A stretch of DNA of 13,502 bases from JAVJUS01 sp040220455 (GCA_040220455.1 JAVJUS010000012.1:1-13502), one strand, 5' to 3'. Positions 1-6,984 are shown, counted from the first letter of the stretch. Program-made: numbers and translations. The notes: generated from the letters alone by a model not told the origin.

Positions 1-53
1 TCCCCCGCCCCCGCCGCCCGGGCCCACGCCCCGCGCTGTTGGGCCTCCCCGCC

Positions 54-67
54 CTCGACCGACCTAC
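54..67. repeat. Short repeat arm at the 3' end of pdeM
   Basis: These 14 bases are identical to the outer end of the palindromic repeat arms at 5904-5933 and 8286-8314. They overlap the pdeM stop codon at 64-66. The rest of the repeat is not recognisable in bases 1-53, so this is a fragment or the edge of an element. Bases 1-63 hold no gene that I can see. A 14-base match could partly be chance, but its position at a gene end fits the other copies. Confidence 0.45.
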
Positions 68-801
68 CGCCCGGCCACCTCGCGCCAAAGCCGGTCCGGG
101 TCGGGGGACAGGCGGTCTCGCGGGAAGGCGTAGAGGCGCTCACGGCCCAGGAGCACGGCGGCGAAGCGGCGGTCGAGCAGCCCGGCGATCGCCGGGTCGG
201 TGACGTTCAGGCCGCCGGTGAAGGCGCCGAAGGCCGGCAGGATCAACCGCCGGCCATCCGTCGCGAAGCAGGGCGCGGTGATCCGGTGGGTGCGCACGCG
301 CACCGCGGCCTTGGGGTGAAAATGGCCCGAGACTTCGCCCGCCACGGCGCCCGGCCGGCCGGGTCGCGCCTCGTGCCGGAAGACCAGCGGGCCGTCGACC
401 AGCTCCACCGTCACGCGGCCGCCCCAGGTCGCCGGCGGCGCCGGGTCGTGGTTGCCGGTGATCCAGACCCAGTCGCGCCCGTCGGCGAGCTGGGCGAGCC
501 GCGTGCCGTCCCGCGCCGACAGCCGCGCCGCCGCGCCCCGGTCGTGGAAGCTGTCGCCCAACGCGATTACCCGCCGAGGCTCCAGTCGCCGGATCACCGC
601 GGCCAGGCGCTCCAGCGTCGCCGCAGTGTCGTAGGGCGGCAGCAGCCGGCCCTTCGCGGCGTAGCCCGAGCCCTTCTCGAAATGCAGGTCGGCGACCACC
701 AGCGTCGCGCGCGCCGGCCACCACAGCACGCCCGCCAGATCGGCGATCAGGTCGGCGCCGTTGACTGTCAGGGGAAGCTGGTGAGGCCCGCGAGTCGTCA
801 T
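64..801 (-). CDS. pdeM: Ligase-associated metallophosphoesterase PdeM
   Basis: This 245-residue protein belongs to the calcineurin-like metallophosphoesterases found with bacterial ATP-dependent DNA ligases and is a predicted cytoplasmic DNA repair phosphodiesterase or nuclease. The metal-site motifs are complete and in order: DLH (D38, H40), GDSFHD (D83), GNHD (N117, H118) and GHFH (H160, H162). The start at 801 was chosen because the family begins about 20-40 residues before the DLH motif. A longer open frame to 975 exists, but its extra 58 residues are arginine/proline-rich and overlap psuG, so it was rejected. The gene lies 70 bp downstream of psuG on the same strand and may be co-transcribed with psuKG. 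Its usual partners, exonuclease and ligase, lie about 2.2 kb away on the other strand. The biochemical role in cells is inferred from the family. Confidence 0.9.
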   Translation of the reverse strand: MTTRGPHQLPLTVNGADLIADLAGVLWWPARATLVVADLHFEKGSGYAAKGRLLPPYDTAATLERLAAVIRRLEPRRVIALGDSFHDRGAAARLSARDGTRLAQLADGRDWVWITGNHDPAPPATWGGRVTVELVDGPLVFRHEARPGRPGAVAGEVSGHFHPKAAVRVRTHRITAPCFATDGRRLILPAFGAFTGGLNVTDPAIAGLLDRRFAAVLLGRERLYAFPRDRLSPDPDRLWREVAGR

Positions 802-871
802 GGCACCCACCGGGATAGGCCCGCCCGCCCGGTCGGGCAAGCCCGCCGTCGGGTCGCACGGGCGCGGGCGG

Positions 872-1855
872 TCAGGTCGTCGCGGGCGCGGCGAGCGGGG
901 CGCCGGCCGTCTGGCGGGCGAGCGCCCCGGCCAGCCGGGCCCCGGCCGTGGCGTTGGCCTCCACCAGCGCCACATTGGCGTCGAGCGAGCGCCCGCCGGT
1001 GATCTCCACGAGCCGGTCGAGCAGATAGGGCGTCACCTCGCGCCCCGCGATGCCGGCGGCCGCGGCCTCCTCGAGCGCGCGGCCGATCGCCGCCTCGACC
1101 TCGTCCTCGGGCAGGGCGGCGGCCTCCGGGATCGGATGGGCGACGACGATGCCCGCCCCGCCGATCGCCCGGTGCGCGCGGATCAGCGCCGCCCCGTCCT
1201 CCGCCCCCTCGATCCGGTGCGCCACCGGCAGGCCGGAGGTGCGGCAGTAGAAGGCGGGGAAGCTGTCGGTCGCCCAGCCCACGACCGGGACGCCGCGCGT
1301 CTCCAGCACCTCCAGCGTCTTGGGCAGGTCGAGGATCGCCTTCGCCCCGGCCGAGACGACGGTGACCGGTGTGCGCGCCAGCTCCTCCAGGTCGGCGGAG
1401 ATGTCGAAGGTCTCCTCCGCCCGGCGATGGACGCCGCCCAGGCCGCCCGTCACGAACACCTCGATCCCGGCCATATGCGCGCAGAGCATCGTGCCCGCGA
1501 CCGTCGTCGCGCCGTCGCCGCCGGCGGCGATGACGGCGCCCAGGTCGCGCCGGCTGACCTTGGCGATGCCGTCGGCCCGGGCCAGGTGCTCGAGACCCGC
1601 CTCGTCGACACCGACCAGGATGCGCCCGCCCAGCACGGCGATCGTCGCCGGCACCGCGCCTTCCGCCCGGATGCGCGATTCGACCGAGCGCGCGGTCTCC
1701 AAGTTCCGGGGCCAGGGCATGCCATGGGACAGGATGGTCGATTCCAGCGCGACGACCGGCCGGCCGGCGGCGAGCGCCACCGCCACCTCCGGCGCCACGT
1801 CGAGCAGGTCCGGCACCGGCGCGCGGGCGCCCGGCATGCTCGTGTCTGTCGTCAT
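872..1855 (-). CDS. psuG: Pseudouridine-5'-phosphate glycosidase
   Basis: PsuG is a cytoplasmic, metal-dependent enzyme that cleaves the C-C glycosidic bond of pseudouridine 5'-phosphate, giving uracil and ribose 5-phosphate. The 327-residue product carries the family blocks throughout. These are VALESTILSHGMPWPRN at about 35-51, GIAKVSRRDL at 96-105 (K99), the GGDGATTVAGTM block at 112-123, FVTGGLGGVHR at 134-144, and SAGAKAILD at 168-176. K172 aligns by position with the Schiff-base lysine K166 of the E. coli enzyme. Full family length argues for an intact gene. It lies 36 bp downstream of psuK on the same strand, the usual operon order, so the kinase product feeds directly into this enzyme. 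No nucleoside transporter gene is visible alongside. Confidence 0.95.
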   Translation of the reverse strand: MTTDTSMPGARAPVPDLLDVAPEVAVALAAGRPVVALESTILSHGMPWPRNLETARSVESRIRAEGAVPATIAVLGGRILVGVDEAGLEHLARADGIAKVSRRDLGAVIAAGGDGATTVAGTMLCAHMAGIEVFVTGGLGGVHRRAEETFDISADLEELARTPVTVVSAGAKAILDLPKTLEVLETRGVPVVGWATDSFPAFYCRTSGLPVAHRIEGAEDGAALIRAHRAIGGAGIVVAHPIPEAAALPEDEVEAAIGRALEEAAAAGIAGREVTPYLLDRLVEITGGRSLDANVALVEANATAGARLAGALARQTAGAPLAAPATT

Positions 1856-1891
1856 CGGCAGGCGTTTCCGGTCAGTCAGGCATCGAGTCGG

Positions 1892-2839
1892 TCAGGCATC
1901 GAGGACGAGATTCGCCTCCGACAGGCGCTCGGCCCGGTCGGCCAGCGCGCCCGGCGTCAGCGATTCCGGCACCGTCGCCTCGGATTCCACGGTCAGCGCG
2001 GCGGCGGCGAGCCCGGCGGCGAGCGCCGCGATCCCGTCGCCGCCGCCGGCGATGGCGTGGAGCAGCCCCGCCACCAGCGCGTCGCCGGCGCCGGTCGTAT
2101 CGACCATTGTGGCCGGGGCGGCGGGCAGGAACCGCTCCGCCCCCGCGCTCGCCACATAGGCGCCGCGCGCGCCGAGCCCGATCACAACGGTGCCCACCCC
2201 GGCGCCGCGCAGCGTGGCCGCGGCCTCGCACACCTCCAGCGGATGGCGCACCGGCCGGCCGGTCAGCGCCGCCGCTTCGTCGGCATTGCAGACCAGCACC
2301 GCCAGCCGATCGAGCACGCCCAGTAGGCGGGGCGCCTTGGCGACGGAGACCGCGTCGGCGGCGAGCCGCCCGCTCTCCGGCCGCGCGTCGGCGATGGCGT
2401 CGAGGGTGTCCACCGGCAGGTTGGCGTCGACCATCCACAAGCGCCGATCGGTTACATCCGCCAGGGCGGGGGCGATCAGGGCCGGCGTCATCTCGTCGTA
2501 GATCGCCATGTCGGCGAGCGCGACCACCATCTCCCCGTCCGGGCCGACCAGGGCGGTGTAGGTCGCCGTCGGCTGGTCCGTCGAGCGGGTCACGCCCTCG
2601 GCATCGACGCCGGCGGCCGCCAGCGCGGCGAGGACGCGGTCGCCCTCGCTGTCCATGCCGATACGGGAGATAAGGCGCACGTCGTGGCCGAGCAGGGCAA
2701 GGCCGGTCGCCACGTTGCGTGCCACGCCGCCGACGCCACGCCGCGGCGTCACCGGGTTGGAACTGCCCAGCGCCACCGGGCCGAGCGCCCGGGCGCGGAT
2801 ATCCACATGCGCGGCGCCGATGCAGGCGATCGACGTCAT
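1892..2839 (-). CDS. psuK: Pseudouridine kinase, PfkB family
   Basis: This 315-residue PfkB-family kinase very likely phosphorylates pseudouridine to pseudouridine 5'-phosphate, because psuG follows immediately. The N-terminal glycine-rich sugar-binding segment is GVGGVARNVATGLALLG (35-51). The C-terminal signature DTTGAGD (247-253) carries the anion hole and the catalytic base D253. The start at 2839 gives the expected MTSIACIGAAHVDI beginning and has a strong purine-rich Shine-Dalgarno sequence, the complement of 2844-2851. A much longer open frame runs on to 4018, but it is antisense to the exonuclease and was rejected. The promoter must lie in the 195-bp divergent region shared with the exonuclease gene. 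PfkB sequence alone does not fix the substrate; the assignment rests on the psuG linkage. Confidence 0.92.
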   Translation of the reverse strand: MTSIACIGAAHVDIRARALGPVALGSSNPVTPRRGVGGVARNVATGLALLGHDVRLISRIGMDSEGDRVLAALAAAGVDAEGVTRSTDQPTATYTALVGPDGEMVVALADMAIYDEMTPALIAPALADVTDRRLWMVDANLPVDTLDAIADARPESGRLAADAVSVAKAPRLLGVLDRLAVLVCNADEAAALTGRPVRHPLEVCEAAATLRGAGVGTVVIGLGARGAYVASAGAERFLPAAPATMVDTTGAGDALVAGLLHAIAGGGDGIAALAAGLAAAALTVESEATVPESLTPGALADRAERLSEANLVLDA

Positions 2840-2974
2840 GGCGCCCCTCCCGTCCCGGCGCGGCGTCCGCGCGCCGGTCCCGCGGCGGGTCGACTCGGCG
2901 AAGTCGACCATTCCGACAGTGGAAGGATGCCTGCTCGCCCCGACCGGTGCAAGGCCTTCAACCCCGGCGCGAAG

Positions 2975-3006
2975 TCGGCCAGTCGCCGGAAGGCCGGACT
3001 GGCCGA
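2975..3006 (+). promoter_or_regulatory. Inverted repeat in the exonuclease-ligase leader
   Basis: A perfect 10-bp inverted repeat, TCGGCCAGTC (2975-2984) and GACTGGCCGA (2997-3006), surrounds a 12-nt centre and ends 28 nt before the exonuclease start. It could be an operator or, if transcribed, a leader hairpin that limits ribosome access, since no clear Shine-Dalgarno sequence precedes the 3035 start. A second, weaker inverted repeat with 7-bp arms lies at 2889-2895 and 2902-2908 in the same divergent region. Function is inferred from position only. Confidence 0.4.
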
Positions 3007-3034
3007 GCCGGGCCGGCGGACCGATATTGGCGCC

Positions 3035-4090
3035 ATGACCGTCCCCGCCACACCCGCCGCACCCCGCCCGGCCGGCGCCGTGCCCCCGCCGGAGCGCTGG
3101 ATCCGCGTGCGGCCCGAGGGCCTGTATGTCGAGCCGGGCGACTTCTTCGTCGATCCGGTCCGCCCGGTCGACCGCGCGGTCGTGACGCACGGCCACGCCG
3201 ACCACGCGCGGCCGAACAATGCCCGCGTCCTGGCCACCGAGGAGACGCTCGCCATCATGCGCCAGCGCTACGGCGAGGCCGCGGGCGGCACGCTCCAGGC
3301 GGCAGCCTATGGCGAGACGGTGACGATCGGCGAGGTCTCGGTCACCCTGGTGCCGGCCGGCCATGTCCTGGGCAGCGCCCAGGCGGTGCTGGAGTGGCGC
3401 GGCAGCCGCGTCGTCGTCTCCGGCGACTACAAGCGCCGCGCCGACCCGACCTGCGCGCCGTTCGAGCCGGTGGCCTGCGACGTCTTCGTGACCGAGGCGA
3501 CCTTCGGCCTGCCGGTCTTCCGCCACCCGCCGGCCGAGGCGGAGGTGGTGCGGCTGCTCGACTCCCTGCGCCTGTTTCCCGAGCGCGCCCATGTCGTTGG
3601 CGTCTACGCGCTGGGCAAGTGCCAGCGCGTGATCCGGCTGCTGCGCGAGGCCGGCTACGATCGGCCGATCCATCTGCATGGCGCCTTGGTCGGGCTGTCG
3701 GATCTCTACGAATCGCTCGGCGTCGATCTCGGCCCGTGCCGGCCGGCGACGGGGCTGAAGAAGGGCGACCTGGCCGGGGAGATCGTGCTGGCCCCGCCCT
3801 CGGCCATCGCCGATCGCTGGTCGCGCCGGCTGCCCGATCCGGTGGTCGCCGCGGCGTCGGGCTGGATGCGCGTGCGCCAGCGGGCCAAGCAGCGCGGGGT
3901 CGAGCTGCCGCTGATCGTCTCCGACCACGCCGACTGGGACGAGCTGACGGCGACCATGGCCGAGGTCGGCGCGCCGGAGATCTGGGTCACCCACGGCCGG
4001 GAGGAGGCGCTGTGCCACTGGGCGGCGCTGAACGGCCTGCGCGGCCGGGCGCTGCGCCTCGTCGGCTACGAGGAGGACGACGCGGAATGA
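3035..4090 (+). CDS. Ligase-associated DNA exonuclease, metallo-beta-lactamase fold
   Basis: This 351-residue protein is a metallo-beta-lactamase/beta-CASP-type nuclease of the ligase-associated exonuclease family, related to RNase J, CPSF73 and SNM1 enzymes, and is predicted to process DNA ends before ligation. The metal ligands are visible: HGHADH at 52-57 (H52, H54, D56, H57), H110 in AGHVLGSAQ, D131 in SGDYKRR, and the late histidines H298 (SDHAD) and H320 (VTHGRE). The ATG at 3035 leaves a short Pro/Ala-rich lead before the conserved PPPERW; a GTG at 3080 would give a start closer to typical family members. No strong ribosome binding site is seen for either. The stop codon overlaps the ligase start (ATGA), which implies translational coupling. 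Role and substrate are inferred from the family. Confidence 0.92.
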   Translation: MTVPATPAAPRPAGAVPPPERWIRVRPEGLYVEPGDFFVDPVRPVDRAVVTHGHADHARPNNARVLATEETLAIMRQRYGEAAGGTLQAAAYGETVTIGEVSVTLVPAGHVLGSAQAVLEWRGSRVVVSGDYKRRADPTCAPFEPVACDVFVTEATFGLPVFRHPPAEAEVVRLLDSLRLFPERAHVVGVYALGKCQRVIRLLREAGYDRPIHLHGALVGLSDLYESLGVDLGPCRPATGLKKGDLAGEIVLAPPSAIADRWSRRLPDPVVAAASGWMRVRQRAKQRGVELPLIVSDHADWDELTATMAEVGAPEIWVTHGREEALCHWAALNGLRGRALRLVGYEEDDAE

Positions 4091-5712
4091 GGGCCTTCGC
4101 CCGGCTGATGGACGGGCTCGTCTTCATGCCGTCGAGGAACGGCAAGCTGCGCCTGATGGCCGACTACTTCGCCACGACGCCCGACCCGGATCGCGGCTGG
4201 GCGCTGGCGGCGCTGACCGGCGGGCTCGACTTCCCCGGCGCCAAGGCCGGCATGATCCGAGGGCTGGCGGCCGAGCGCACGGACCCGGAGCTCTTCGCCT
4301 GGTCCTACGACTATGTCGGCGACCTGGCCGAGACCGTCTCCCTGATCTGGCCGGCGCGGCCCGGCGCCAACCGCGAGCCGGCGCTGGGCGAGGTGGTCGA
4401 GGCCCTGCGCGCGGCCGGCCGGAGCGAGGCGCCGGCGCTGGTCGAGCGCTGGCTCGACGCACTCGACCCGGCCGGGCGCTACGCGCTGCTCAAGCTCGTC
4501 ACCGGCGGCATGCGGGTCGGCGTCTCCGCGCGGCTCGCCAAGACGGCGCTGGCCCGGATGGGCGGGCGCGAGGTCGACGAGATCGAACAGCTCTGGCACG
4601 GCCTGTCGCCGCCCTTCACCGACCTGTTCGCCTGGCTGGAGGGGCGCGCCGGTCCGCCGGAGATCGACGACCGCGCCACCTTCCGACCGACCATGCTGGC
4701 CAACCCGCTCGACGACGCCGAGGTCGGCGGCTTCGACATCTCCGGCTACCGGGCGGAATGGAAGTGGGACGGCGTCCGCGTCCAGCTCGTCGCGCGCGGC
4801 GGGGAGCGGGTGATCTACACGCGCACCGGCGACGACATCTCCGGCGCCTTTCCCGACATCGTCGAGGCGATGACCTTCGACGCCGTGCTCGACGGCGAAT
4901 TGCTCGTCGCCCGGCCGGACGGCGAGGGCGGCGCGGTGGCGATCGCGCCGTTCAACGCGCTCCAGCAGCGCCTCAACCGCAAGACCGTCGGCCAGAAGCT
5001 GCTGCGCGAGAACCCGGCCTGGGTGCGCCTGTACGACATCCTGTTCGACGGCGCGGAGGATCTGCGCCGGCTGCCCTTCGACGAGCGCCGGGCCCGGCTC
5101 CAGGCCTTCCACGACCGCGAGCGGCCCGCGCGCATGGACCTCTCGGAGCTCCTGGACTTCGAGGGTTGGGAGGACCTGGCCGACAAGCGCGCCGGGGCGC
5201 GGGCGGCGGCGATCGAGGGGCTGATGCTCAAGCGTGGCGACTCGGTCTACGAGACGGGGCGCCCCAAGGGCCCCTGGTACAAGTGGAAGCGCGACCCGCT
5301 GACCGTCGACGCCGTGCTGATGTACGCCCAGCGCGGCCACGGCAAGCGCTCCTCCTTCTATTCGGACTTCACCTTCGGCACCTGGCGCCCGGCGAAGGAC
5401 GAGGACGGCAACCGCTCGGCGACGAACGGGTGGGAGCTGGTGCCGGTCGGCAAGGCCTATTTCGGCTTCACCGACCAGGAGCTCGCCTGGCTCGACTGCT
5501 GGGTGCGCAACAATACGGTCGAGCGCTATGGCCCCGTGCGCGCGGTCTCGCCGGAGCTGGTGCTGGAGATCGCCTTCGACAGCGTCCACCGCTCCCCCCG
5601 CCACAAATCCGGCGTCGCCATGCGCTTCCCGCGCATCCACCGCATCCGCGCCGACAAGCCCGCCGCCGAGGCCGACCTGCTGGAGACGCTGGAGACGCTG
5701 ATCGTGGAGTAG
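4087..5712 (+). CDS. ATP-dependent DNA ligase, ligase-exonuclease operon type
   Basis: This 541-residue protein is an ATP-dependent DNA ligase of the bacterial 'cisplatin damage response' type, which seals nicks through an enzyme-AMP intermediate. Residues 1-200 form the family's N-terminal DNA-binding region. Nucleotidyltransferase motif I is KWDGVR with the adenylated lysine K226. Motif III is LDGEL (E271), motif IV is EGLMLK (E377, K382), and motif V is WYKWKR (K399, K401). The OB-fold follows to the C-terminus and includes the conserved FAFDSVHRSPRH-like block (here IAFDSVHRSPRH). All catalytic motifs are present, so the enzyme should be active. The start overlaps the exonuclease stop by four bases, so the pair forms one operon. 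The DEXH helicase that usually follows is absent; the downstream gap holds only repeats. A role in interstrand-crosslink or other damage repair is family knowledge, not visible in the sequence. Confidence 0.95.
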   Translation: MRAFARLMDGLVFMPSRNGKLRLMADYFATTPDPDRGWALAALTGGLDFPGAKAGMIRGLAAERTDPELFAWSYDYVGDLAETVSLIWPARPGANREPALGEVVEALRAAGRSEAPALVERWLDALDPAGRYALLKLVTGGMRVGVSARLAKTALARMGGREVDEIEQLWHGLSPPFTDLFAWLEGRAGPPEIDDRATFRPTMLANPLDDAEVGGFDISGYRAEWKWDGVRVQLVARGGERVIYTRTGDDISGAFPDIVEAMTFDAVLDGELLVARPDGEGGAVAIAPFNALQQRLNRKTVGQKLLRENPAWVRLYDILFDGAEDLRRLPFDERRARLQAFHDRERPARMDLSELLDFEGWEDLADKRAGARAAAIEGLMLKRGDSVYETGRPKGPWYKWKRDPLTVDAVLMYAQRGHGKRSSFYSDFTFGTWRPAKDEDGNRSATNGWELVPVGKAYFGFTDQELAWLDCWVRNNTVERYGPVRAVSPELVLEIAFDSVHRSPRHKSGVAMRFPRIHRIRADKPAAEADLLETLETLIVE

Positions 5713-5742
5713 GGGGGCGTGCCGTTTCCATGCGCCTGTGTC

Positions 5743-5834
5743 GTAGGTTGCCCAGCGCCGAAGGTGCTGCGCAACGGCACGGCCGGTGCCGTCGCGCACG
5801 GCCTGACGGCCGTGGGCGACCTACGGGTCGCGCG
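5743..5834. repeat. Palindromic repeat element A, left copy
   Basis: A long imperfect inverted repeat begins with GTAGGTTGCCCA at 5743 and closes with TGGGCGACCTAC ending at 5824. The arms match with scattered differences across roughly 40 bp each. The right half, 5781-5834, recurs at 8107-8160 with one mismatch in 54 bases (5825 G versus 8151 A). It lies just downstream of the ligase stop and could fold into an RNA hairpin ending that transcript. Together with the next two elements it fills the 5713-6030 gap, where I see no gene. Confidence 0.75.
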
Positions 5835-5845
5835 TCCCTGGCGTC

Positions 5846-5933
5846 GTAGGTCGGTTGAGCGAAGCGAACGCGACGGGCGGGGGTGGTTCGCGCCGCGGGG
5901 GATGTCGGGCTCGCTGACGCTCGACCGACCTAC
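5846..5933. repeat. Palindromic repeat element B1, left array
   Basis: The left arm is 29 bases at 5846-5874, beginning GTAGGTCGG and containing GAGCGAAGCGAA. The right arm at 5904-5933 is its approximate reverse complement and ends CGACCGACCTAC. The segment 5903-5979, covering this right arm and the left arm of B2, recurs at 8192-8268 with two mismatches in 77 bases. The left arm of B1 has no counterpart in the right-hand array. Confidence 0.75.
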
Positions 5934-5945
5934 GGGCCGGTACTC

Positions 5946-6026
5946 GTAGGTCGGCTGAGCGAAGCGAACCCGACGCGGGGCGCTGGTGTCCGGGGATGTC
6001 GGCATCGCTTCGCTCTGCCGACCTAC
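5946..6026. repeat. Palindromic repeat element B2, left array
   Basis: The arms are 29 bases each at 5946-5974 and 5998-6026, separated by 23 bases, and pair with only a few mismatches. It ends four bases before the stop of the XRE gene, which converges on the ligase gene. That position suits a bidirectional terminator, but there is no T-tract, so termination is only a suggestion. The equivalent element on the far side of the cassette is 8235-8314. Confidence 0.75.
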
Positions 6027-6030
6027 GCGA

Positions 6031-6300
6031 TCACCGGGGCGGTTTCTCGTACCGGAGCCGCACGCCGATATCGGCCGACTCGTCGGCGTCGACGAAGAGG
6101 ACGCCGCCGGCCTCCAGGGCGCGGCGCAGGTCGCGCAGGGTGCGGGGCTGGGGCGCGGTGGCGCCACGCTCGAAATCCGCCAGCGCCTTCTTGCCGACCA
6201 GCGATTCCGCGCTCAGCCGCTCCTGAGACCAGCCGAGCAGCGCCCGCCCGGCACGGCACTGCTCCCGAGTGAGCGATATATCGGAGTCTTTCGACATCAT
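6031..6300 (-). CDS. Small XRE-family transcriptional regulator
   Basis: This 89-residue protein is a single-domain Cro/C1-type DNA-binding regulator. The helix-turn-helix spans about residues 16-60 and contains GRALLGWSQERLSAESLVGKKALADFERG, cited here only as residues 18-46, with the typical WSQ...L...S pattern. The C-terminal 30 residues (ALEAGGVLFVDAD...GVRLRYEK) match the short tail common to stand-alone alphaproteobacterial XRE proteins; no toxin, kinase or sensor domain is attached. Two consecutive ATG codons at 6300 and 6297 are possible starts. Neither has a good Shine-Dalgarno sequence, so the message may have a short or absent leader. The gene is divergent from the 118-residue gene, and a palindrome abuts its start at 6301-6323. 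Repressor or activator activity on the neighbouring genes is inferred. Confidence 0.85.
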   Translation of the reverse strand: MMSKDSDISLTREQCRAGRALLGWSQERLSAESLVGKKALADFERGATAPQPRTLRDLRRALEAGGVLFVDADESADIGVRLRYEKPPR

Positions 6301-6323
6301 TGATGTTGATAAACTTCACATCA
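6301..6323. promoter_or_regulatory. Candidate operator of the XRE regulator
   Basis: The hexamers TGATGT (6301-6306) and ACATCA (6318-6323) are exact reverse complements 11 bp apart. They lie in a distinctly AT-rich stretch between the XRE start codon and the divergent 118-residue gene. Their position suggests autoregulation and control of the divergent gene. Binding by this protein is inference. Confidence 0.5.
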
Positions 6324-6391
6324 CCGGGTATGAAGCTGGCGGAACGACACGATCGGGCGGCAGGTCGGCGAGCGACCGAAGTGGGCGCAGT

Positions 6392-6748
6392 ATGGACGAG
6401 TCGTATCTTCGGGCACGGCTGGCCGAGTGGCAACGGGCCATCCGGGAAGAGGGCGATGCCATGAACGACGGCGCCGTCCCGCCGGTCGCCGATCGGGAGG
6501 CGGTTGCGGCCGAACGGGCGGATCGCGCCTTCGCCCGGTTTCTCGCCGCCGAAGCCTCGACGGCCGCCGGCGCCGCGATGAAGCTCCGCGCCGCCCTGGC
6601 GATCGACGGCGCCGGCGTCGACCGCGCCCTCGACCGTCGTTCCCGCGACGTGCCGACCCGAATCCTGGTCTCGCTGCTGCGCGACCTGGAGGCGATGGCG
6701 CTGGAGGAGGCGGGCCGGCTCGATTCCGGTGGCAGGTTCGGCCAGTAG
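6392..6748 (+). CDS. Protein of unknown function, 118 residues
   Basis: I do not recognise this protein. From the ATG at 6392 it is 118 residues, rich in alanine and arginine, with many charged residues in helical spacing, for example LRARLAEWQRAIREEG (6-21) and RILVSLLRDLEAMALEEA (about 89-106). It has no signal peptide, membrane segment or cysteine motif, so it is probably a soluble, mostly alpha-helical protein. The open frame extends upstream to 6269, but that part overlaps the XRE start region and the candidate operator and looks non-coding, so the internal ATG was preferred. The ribosome binding site is weak. It is divergent from the XRE gene and 236 bp upstream of the nuclease gene on the same strand. 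A link to either neighbour is only positional. Confidence 0.6.
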   Translation: MDESYLRARLAEWQRAIREEGDAMNDGAVPPVADREAVAAERADRAFARFLAAEASTAAGAAMKLRAALAIDGAGVDRALDRRSRDVPTRILVSLLRDLEAMALEEAGRLDSGGRFGQ

Positions 6749-6769
6749 CGCCGATATCCGCCGGGGTTT

Positions 6770-6798
6770 GTAGATCGTGTGAGCGCAGCGAACCCGAC
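6770..6798. repeat. Degenerate single arm of the B repeat
   Basis: This 29-base stretch matches the left arm of element B (5946-5974 or 8235-8263) at 25 of 29 positions and ends in the identical AGCGAACCCGAC. No partner arm is present nearby. It lies inside the cassette, between the 118-residue gene and the nuclease gene, and is probably a decayed repeat copy. Confidence 0.6.
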
Positions 6799-6884
6799 TC
6801 GGCCGAACCCGGGCTCCGGAGCAGGTAAAGGCCAATCTATGATCGAAGGCTCCCTTATAGCGAGACGGAGCGAGAGGGAAGGCG

Positions 6885-6980
6885 GTCAATTATGATTGCG
6901 GCACTATCCAGCTTCTAATAAACGAAAATTATACTGCTTTTGACAAACTTTAAGGTCGAACGGCTTGGCCACAGGAGACC
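6885..6980 (+). promoter_or_regulatory. AT-rich promoter region and RBS of the nuclease gene
   Basis: The region upstream of the nuclease is sharply AT-rich compared with the rest of the window. TATACT at 6930-6935 is a possible -10 box, about 50 bp before the start, but I see no convincing -35 at proper spacing. AGGAG at 6973-6977 is a good Shine-Dalgarno sequence 7 nt before the ATG at 6985 and decides that start over the upstream in-frame codon at 6940. Confidence 0.4.
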
Positions 6981-6984
6981 GGAT

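Noticed and set aside
802..975. Longer N-terminus for PdeM
   Set aside because: The extra 58 residues are low-complexity and overlap the end of psuG; the family starts near the chosen ATG.
2840..3034. LexA/SOS box before the exonuclease-ligase operon
   Set aside because: I looked for the alphaproteobacterial GAAC-N7-GAAC or GTTC-N7-GTTC patterns and found none in this region.
2719..4086. Upstream extension of the ligase frame through the exonuclease gene
   Set aside because: The translated extension is arginine/proline-rich junk overlapping a real gene with intact motifs. The ATGA overlap at 4087 gives a natural ligase start.
4066..5799. Minus-strand open frame of 577 codons opposite the ligase
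   Set aside because: The ligase frame has all catalytic motifs; this antisense frame shows no family motif and has the composition typical of a shadow frame.
5743..6026. CRISPR array
   Set aside because: The repeats are palindromic arms of differing types with irregular spacing and no unique spacers of constant length; no cas genes are nearby.
6940..6945. TTGACA as a -35 box for the nuclease gene
   Set aside because: No plausible -10 lies 15-19 bp downstream; the spaced sequence is GC-rich and reaches the ribosome binding site.
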